A DNA stretch of 64,000 nt from Nitrososphaerota archaeon. GTDB taxonomy: Archaea; Thermoproteota; Nitrososphaeria; Nitrososphaerales; Nitrosopumilaceae. A program made the translations under genes and the position numbers. Position 1 is the first letter of the stretch; every line of letters begins with the position of its first letter. Where the stretch lies: NCBI GenBank assembly GCA_028866655.1, contig JAGWHQ010000005.1, positions 1 to 64,000 on the forward strand, written 5' to 3'. Below the pieces are notes generated by a model that saw only the letters and a list, made by a program, of their open reading frames with translations, was not told the DNA's origin and ran no database searches. Below are positions 60,352 to 64,000 of the stretch, piece by piece.

Positions 60352-61305
60352 ATGACTGAATCGTCAATGTGGGTAGAAAAATATCGTCCTACTAAGATTT
60401 CATCAATCATAAACCAAAAAGAAATAGTTGGTAGTCTGCGATCTCTTTTAAAAAATACATCAGAAATGCCACATTTGTTATTCTCTGGCTCCGCAGGAGT
60501 TGGTAAAACTACTACTGCATTGTGTCTTGCAAGAGAGATCTTGGGAGAGTCATGGCATGAGCATACTTTAGAATTAAACGCTTCTGATGAACGTGGTATC
60601 AACATGGTTAGAGAAAGAGTAAAGAAATTTGCAAGATTTTCAGGTTTAGATACTAGCATTCCTTTCAAGCTTATAATTTTGGATGAAGCTGATGAGATGA
60701 CCGCAGATGCTCAAACTGCCTTGAGAAGGATCATAGAAGACACTGCAAAACATTGTAGATTCATCATGATTGCAAATAACATATCAAAAATTATAGAACC
60801 TCTCCAGAGTAGATGTGCGGTTTTTAGATTTACAAGAATATCTGAAGAAGATATAATCATCCATTTGGAAGAGATTTGTAAAAAAGAGAAAATAAAGTAT
60901 ACACAAGAAGGTTTGAAAACTTTATACCAACATTCAGAGGGAGACATGCGTCACTCCATAAACATGTTACAAGCAACAGCAAGTGTCGGGATAATAAATG
61001 AAGACAATGTAAAAACCTCTGCAGGACTTGCTAAGACAAGCGATGTAAGTGTCATTTTGAAACTTGCTCTTGGAGGAAAAATTTCAGATGCCAGAAGCAA
61101 AATGATTGAGCTCATCAAAGTTTATGGAATGTCCGAGTCAGACTTTTTGAAATATCTAAATGAAGAATGTTATAAAATTAAAACTAGCCATTTATCACAG
61201 ATGTTAGAGGCCATAGCAAAATATGATTATAGATTAATCATAGGAGCCAACCCAGAGATTCAGCTGTCTGCGTTATTGGCAGAACTTGGAAATATAGAAA
61301 AATAA
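60352..61305 (+). CDS. rfcS: Replication factor C small subunit
   Basis: The 317-residue protein has RFC boxes: WVEKYRPTKISSIINQKEIV (II), FSGSAGVGKTTTALCLARE (Walker A, about 42), KLIILDEADEMTADAQTALRR (Walker B, about 103), MIANNISKIIEPLQSRCAVFRFTR (sensor 1 and SRC motif). It forms the clamp loader with the large subunit (38.7 kb). It is divergent from the replication chain; the 276-nt gap holds the candidate small ORF plus a promoter-like tract (cttaaacttaattttatt). Confidence 0.95.
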   Translation: MTESSMWVEKYRPTKISSIINQKEIVGSLRSLLKNTSEMPHLLFSGSAGVGKTTTALCLAREILGESWHEHTLELNASDERGINMVRERVKKFARFSGLDTSIPFKLIILDEADEMTADAQTALRRIIEDTAKHCRFIMIANNISKIIEPLQSRCAVFRFTRISEEDIIIHLEEICKKEKIKYTQEGLKTLYQHSEGDMRHSINMLQATASVGIINEDNVKTSAGLAKTSDVSVILKLALGGKISDARSKMIELIKVYGMSESDFLKYLNEECYKIKTSHLSQMLEAIAKYDYRLIIGANPEIQLSALLAELGNIEK

Positions 61306-61308
61306 TAG

Positions 61309-61392
61309 CGCAGAGAGAGGGATTTGAACCCCCGGGTGCTTGCGCACATAGGCTCTCAAGGCCCACGCCATGCCGGGCTAGGCGACCTCTGC
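61309..61392 (-). tRNA. tRNA-Ser (UGA)
   Basis: The 84-nt tRNA has acceptor GCAGAGG/TCTCTGC with G73, anticodon stem TGGGC/GCCTA, loop CTTGAGA (anticodon TGA), and a long variable arm (TGTGCGCAAGCACC), the mark of tRNA-Ser. There is no intron. It lies 3 nt beyond the convergent rfcS stop. Confidence 0.94.
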
Positions 61393-61501
61393 GAGTTTTT
61401 TTTGTAAGGACTTGTTAAAATTTGTTTAAGATTGTAACTTTTAGAACTAAGACATACTATGTAGAGATGAATAATAAGAAAAAGAAAAGGGACGAAAAAT
61501 T

Positions 61502-62056
<555 letters not shown>

Positions 62057-62076
62057 TTATTTAAACCTAGACAAAA

Positions 62077-62523
62077 CTAAGTGAATTTTGCAATCTCTTT
62101 TTCATGTATATCTTGATTCAACTGATCAACCTTGATTGCTTTTGTAGGACAAACTTCAACACAAGCCATACACCAAATACAATCAGCTTCTTTCACAGGA
62201 TTTGCTTTGTCAGTGTAATCTTTTCTGTCGTTTCTACCGGTCTCACCAGGATTTTTGTACCATTCAAAAACCTTGACAGGGCAGCTCATCAAACATATAC
62301 CATCACCAATACAAGAATCCCAATCTACAGCTACAAATGTACCATGTACACCTATGGGTTTGATTTCTTCACCTGCAGCTTGAGAATCAGCTTTTACTTT
62401 GGGATCAGTTGATGCTTCAGCAAGACGTCCAGGACCCCATACTAGATGATAATTTTCACTTAATGGATCTTTGAACTTTTCAATTACATGATGATTTGCA
62501 GGAAAGTTTGGATCTATAGGCAC
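62077..62523 (-). CDS. Seven-iron, zinc-type ferredoxin (smaller paralogue)
   Basis: The 148-residue protein has CIGDGICLMSCPVKVFEW and [16 protein letters not shown], the same cluster plan as the next gene. The N-terminal extension has HHVIEKF and [15 protein letters not shown]. It is clearly a tandem duplicate of the larger paralogue. The two differ in the insert length and in the terminal regions, so they may serve different partners. The intergenic gap is 41 nt. Confidence 0.88.
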   Translation of the reverse strand: MPIDPNFPANHHVIEKFKDPLSENYHLVWGPGRLAEASTDPKVKADSQAAGEEIKPIGVHGTFVAVDWDSCIGDGICLMSCPVKVFEWYKNPGETGRNDRKDYTDKANPVKEADCIWCMACVEVCPTKAIKVDQLNQDIHEKEIAKFT

Positions 62524-62598
62524 AATATCTGAGACTATTGTTAGTTATTTAAAGTGTATACAAGATAAATTCATATCTTTCACAAATCGCCCTAGTTT

Positions 62599-63270
62599 GT
62601 GGGAATTTTCAAATATGATGTATATCGTAATCCCAACGTAGGCATCTACGCCAAGTGTAATGACAAATTTGTTTTCATACCAAATGGATTTGCCACTACA
62701 AAAGCAAAAAACTTGGCAGAATTTTTAAAAACGGATTATGTTTTTACGGCAGTTGCAAATACAAGATTACTTGGACCAATGATGGTAGTAAATAACAGCG
62801 GATTATTGTTACCACGCAATTGTCATGAAGAAGAGATCGCACACTTGAAAAAATCAACTGGACTTAATGTTGACATACTTGATACAAAACACAATGCATT
62901 GGGAAATCTAATTTGTGCAAATGACAAGGGAGCAGTAATGTCACCACTTATTCCAACAGAATATGTCAAACAAATTGAAGATGTGCTAAAAGTCAATGTG
63001 ATAAGAAGAAGAGTTGCAGGATATCATCAGACTGGTGCAATGACGGTGGCAAACTCCAAAGGAGGAATTATTCACCCATCTACAGAGGATGAAGATATCA
63101 AGGCAATATCACATGTATTAGGCATAGAGTTAGAACCTGCAACTATCAACGGTGGATCTCCTTACCTATCTGCAGGCATGTTGGTAAATAACAATGCAAT
63201 AGTTGTAGGAGGCCTTACAAACGGTCCTGAACTAGTAATGATTACCAAGGCCTTTAGAGTTGAAGATTAG
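62599..63270 (+). CDS. eif6: Translation initiation factor 6 (aIF6)
   Basis: The 223-residue protein has five pseudo-repeats of the aIF6 fold: NPNVGIYAKCNDKFVFIP, ANTRLLGPMMVVNNSGLLLP, KHNALGNLICANDKGAVMSPLI, HQTGAMTVANSKGGIIHP and YLSAGMLVNNNAIVVG. It binds the large ribosomal subunit and prevents joining. The start is GTG 62599. Its 3' end overlaps the convergent hisS by 17 nt. Confidence 0.95.
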   Translation: MGIFKYDVYRNPNVGIYAKCNDKFVFIPNGFATTKAKNLAEFLKTDYVFTAVANTRLLGPMMVVNNSGLLLPRNCHEEEIAHLKKSTGLNVDILDTKHNALGNLICANDKGAVMSPLIPTEYVKQIEDVLKVNVIRRRVAGYHQTGAMTVANSKGGIIHPSTEDEDIKAISHVLGIELEPATINGGSPYLSAGMLVNNNAIVVGGLTNGPELVMITKAFRVED

Positions 63271-64000
63271 ATTTTACATCATTTAACATAACATCAAGTT
63301 GTATCTGTCTTTCAGAGCCATCTTCCATATTTCGAATTATTACATAGTTATCAGCATACTCTTTTGGTGCTACTATTATGACACGTTTTGAAGCAGAGGC
63401 AATTTCCATCTGTTTTTTCAGAGATTTTCCAGACAGATCTACATCTGTAGGAATACCTTTTAGCCTCAGTTTAGATGCAATGCCAATTGCAATTTTTTGC
63501 ATATCACTATTAACAAAAACTACAGATATTCTAGATTCTAAATTTCTCATAGATATTTGCTGTTTTTCCAACAACAATGCAATTCGTTCTACTCCTCCAG
63601 CTGCACCAGTAGCGCCAAGATCGTTTCTTCCAAAGGCTCTAGTCAATGTATCATATCTTCCGCCACCAACCAGTGCACCTGTACCAAAGTCAGTCTCAAA
63701 CACTTCAAAAACAATTCCAGAATAGTAATCAAGACCTCTCACTATACCAAAATTTATTCTGACATTATTTACACCGCGATTTTTTAGAGTATCAAATAGT
63801 TGTAAAATTTTATCCCAGTTTTTTATTTTGTTAGTATCAATTTGTTTTTCTATTTCATCAGGAAGTCCCTTTATCTCAGAAAATTTAAGAATTTGTTCTA
63901 ATTCTGGTACGGAATAACCTTTTTCTTGATATTCTTTAATGATGTCATGTTTTCTCTTTTTTTGAATTTTATCAACAGCCCTTAGAATATCTCCAATTAC
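63254..64000 (-). CDS. hisS: Histidyl-tRNA synthetase, 5' part beyond window edge
   Basis: The track lists only a short ORF from a GTG at 63742, but the same frame stays open to base 64000, so the gene continues past the window. Upstream residues read GDILRAVDKIQKKRKHDIIKEY and KNRGVNNVRINFGIVRGLDYYSG. The class II HisRS motif RGLDYYSGIVFEVF, GGRYDTLTRAFG and the anticodon domain end are visible. About 249 C-terminal residues are in the window. It charges tRNA-His. Confidence 0.94.
   Translation of the reverse strand, partial: VIGDILRAVDKIQKKRKHDIIKEYQEKGYSVPELEQILKFSEIKGLPDEIEKQIDTNKIKNWDKILQLFDTLKNRGVNNVRINFGIVRGLDYYSGIVFEVFETDFGTGALVGGGRYDTLTRAFGRNDLGATGAAGGVERIALLLEKQQISMRNLESRISVVFVNSDMQKIAIGIASKLRLKGIPTDVDLSGKSLKKQMEIASASKRVIIVAPKEYADNYVIIRNMEDGSERQIQLDVMLNDVKSNLQL

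Noticed and set aside
63254-63742. Complete small gene as listed in the ORF track
   Set aside because: The frame is open to the window edge and the upstream residues match HisRS; the GTG at 63742 is internal.

Overview
The window is a stretch of chromosome from an ammonia-oxidising archaeon of the Nitrososphaerota (Thaumarchaeota), most like the Nitrosopumilus / Nitrosarchaeum / Nitrosotalea group. This placement is inference from content. The information-processing genes are archaeal (TBP, Alba, MCM, GINS, Hel308, RFC large and small subunits, aIF6, S3Ae, KEOPS Pcc1, ABCE1/Rli1). Membrane lipid genes are of the isoprenoid type (GGPP synthase, geranylgeranyl reductase). Complex I has 11 subunits and lacks the NADH module, and it lies next to an acyl-CoA carboxylase of the type used in the thaumarchaeal 3-hydroxypropionate/4-hydroxybutyrate cycle. 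The DNA is A+T rich and densely coded. Many genes appear leaderless, with a TATA-like box about 25 nt before the start codon. I see no transposase, integrase, CRISPR array or phage gene, so this is core genome.

Layout. 1-0.6 kb: two membrane protein genes on the minus strand, the first cut by the window edge, with codon choice that suggests high expression. 0.7-5.2 kb: a plus-strand information operon (S15, RecJ-like DHH nuclease, Pcc1, SerS, S3Ae, exosome-type RNA-binding protein). 5.2-9.8 kb: a candidate small RNA, geranylgeranyl reductase, a MoxR/VWA pair and an ASCH protein. 9.8-13.1 kb: a non-oxidative pentose phosphate operon (transaldolase, transketolase C subunit, and a transketolase N subunit fused to ribulose-5-phosphate 3-epimerase). 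13.2-22.3 kb: mixed genes including a 42-residue zinc finger, 5S rRNA, Rli1, a Trm5-like methyltransferase, RimI, a LarA-like protein, PyrE, TBP, a C/D box sRNA, two tRNAs, a CADD/TenA-like protein and GGPP synthase.

22.3-32.8 kb is the complex I operon, nuoABCDHIJKMLN, on the minus strand. 32.9-38 kb holds a peroxiredoxin, an MscS channel and the three-gene acyl-CoA carboxylase. 38-44.5 kb has RFC large subunit, a zinc-ribbon protein, lineage-specific unknowns, an inositol-phosphatase family enzyme, tRNAs, argH and a DUF59 protein. 44.5-48.9 kb carries succinate dehydrogenase sdhBDCA and an isocitrate-lyase family enzyme. 48.9-54.1 kb has Alba, a flavin reductase, a nucleotidyltransferase, IlvE and genes for an acetamido sugar nucleotide. 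54.1-60.2 kb is a chain of minus-strand genes, most overlapping by 4 nt, that joins GINS, MCM and Hel308 to a GlcNAc-1-phosphate transferase. 60.3-64 kb has RFC small subunit, tRNA-Ser, two seven-iron ferredoxins, aIF6 and a partial hisS.

How the parts fit together: complex I, SDH, the ferredoxins and the flavin reductase form the electron-transfer side. The carboxylase, pentose phosphate genes and phosphatase form the carbon side. RecJ/GAN, RFC, MCM, GINS and Hel308 supply much of the replication machinery. The most notable points are the transketolase-epimerase fusion, two tRNAs with introns at unusual positions, one good C/D box sRNA, two small genes missing from the ORF track, and two divergent gene pairs that share a centrally placed TATA element.
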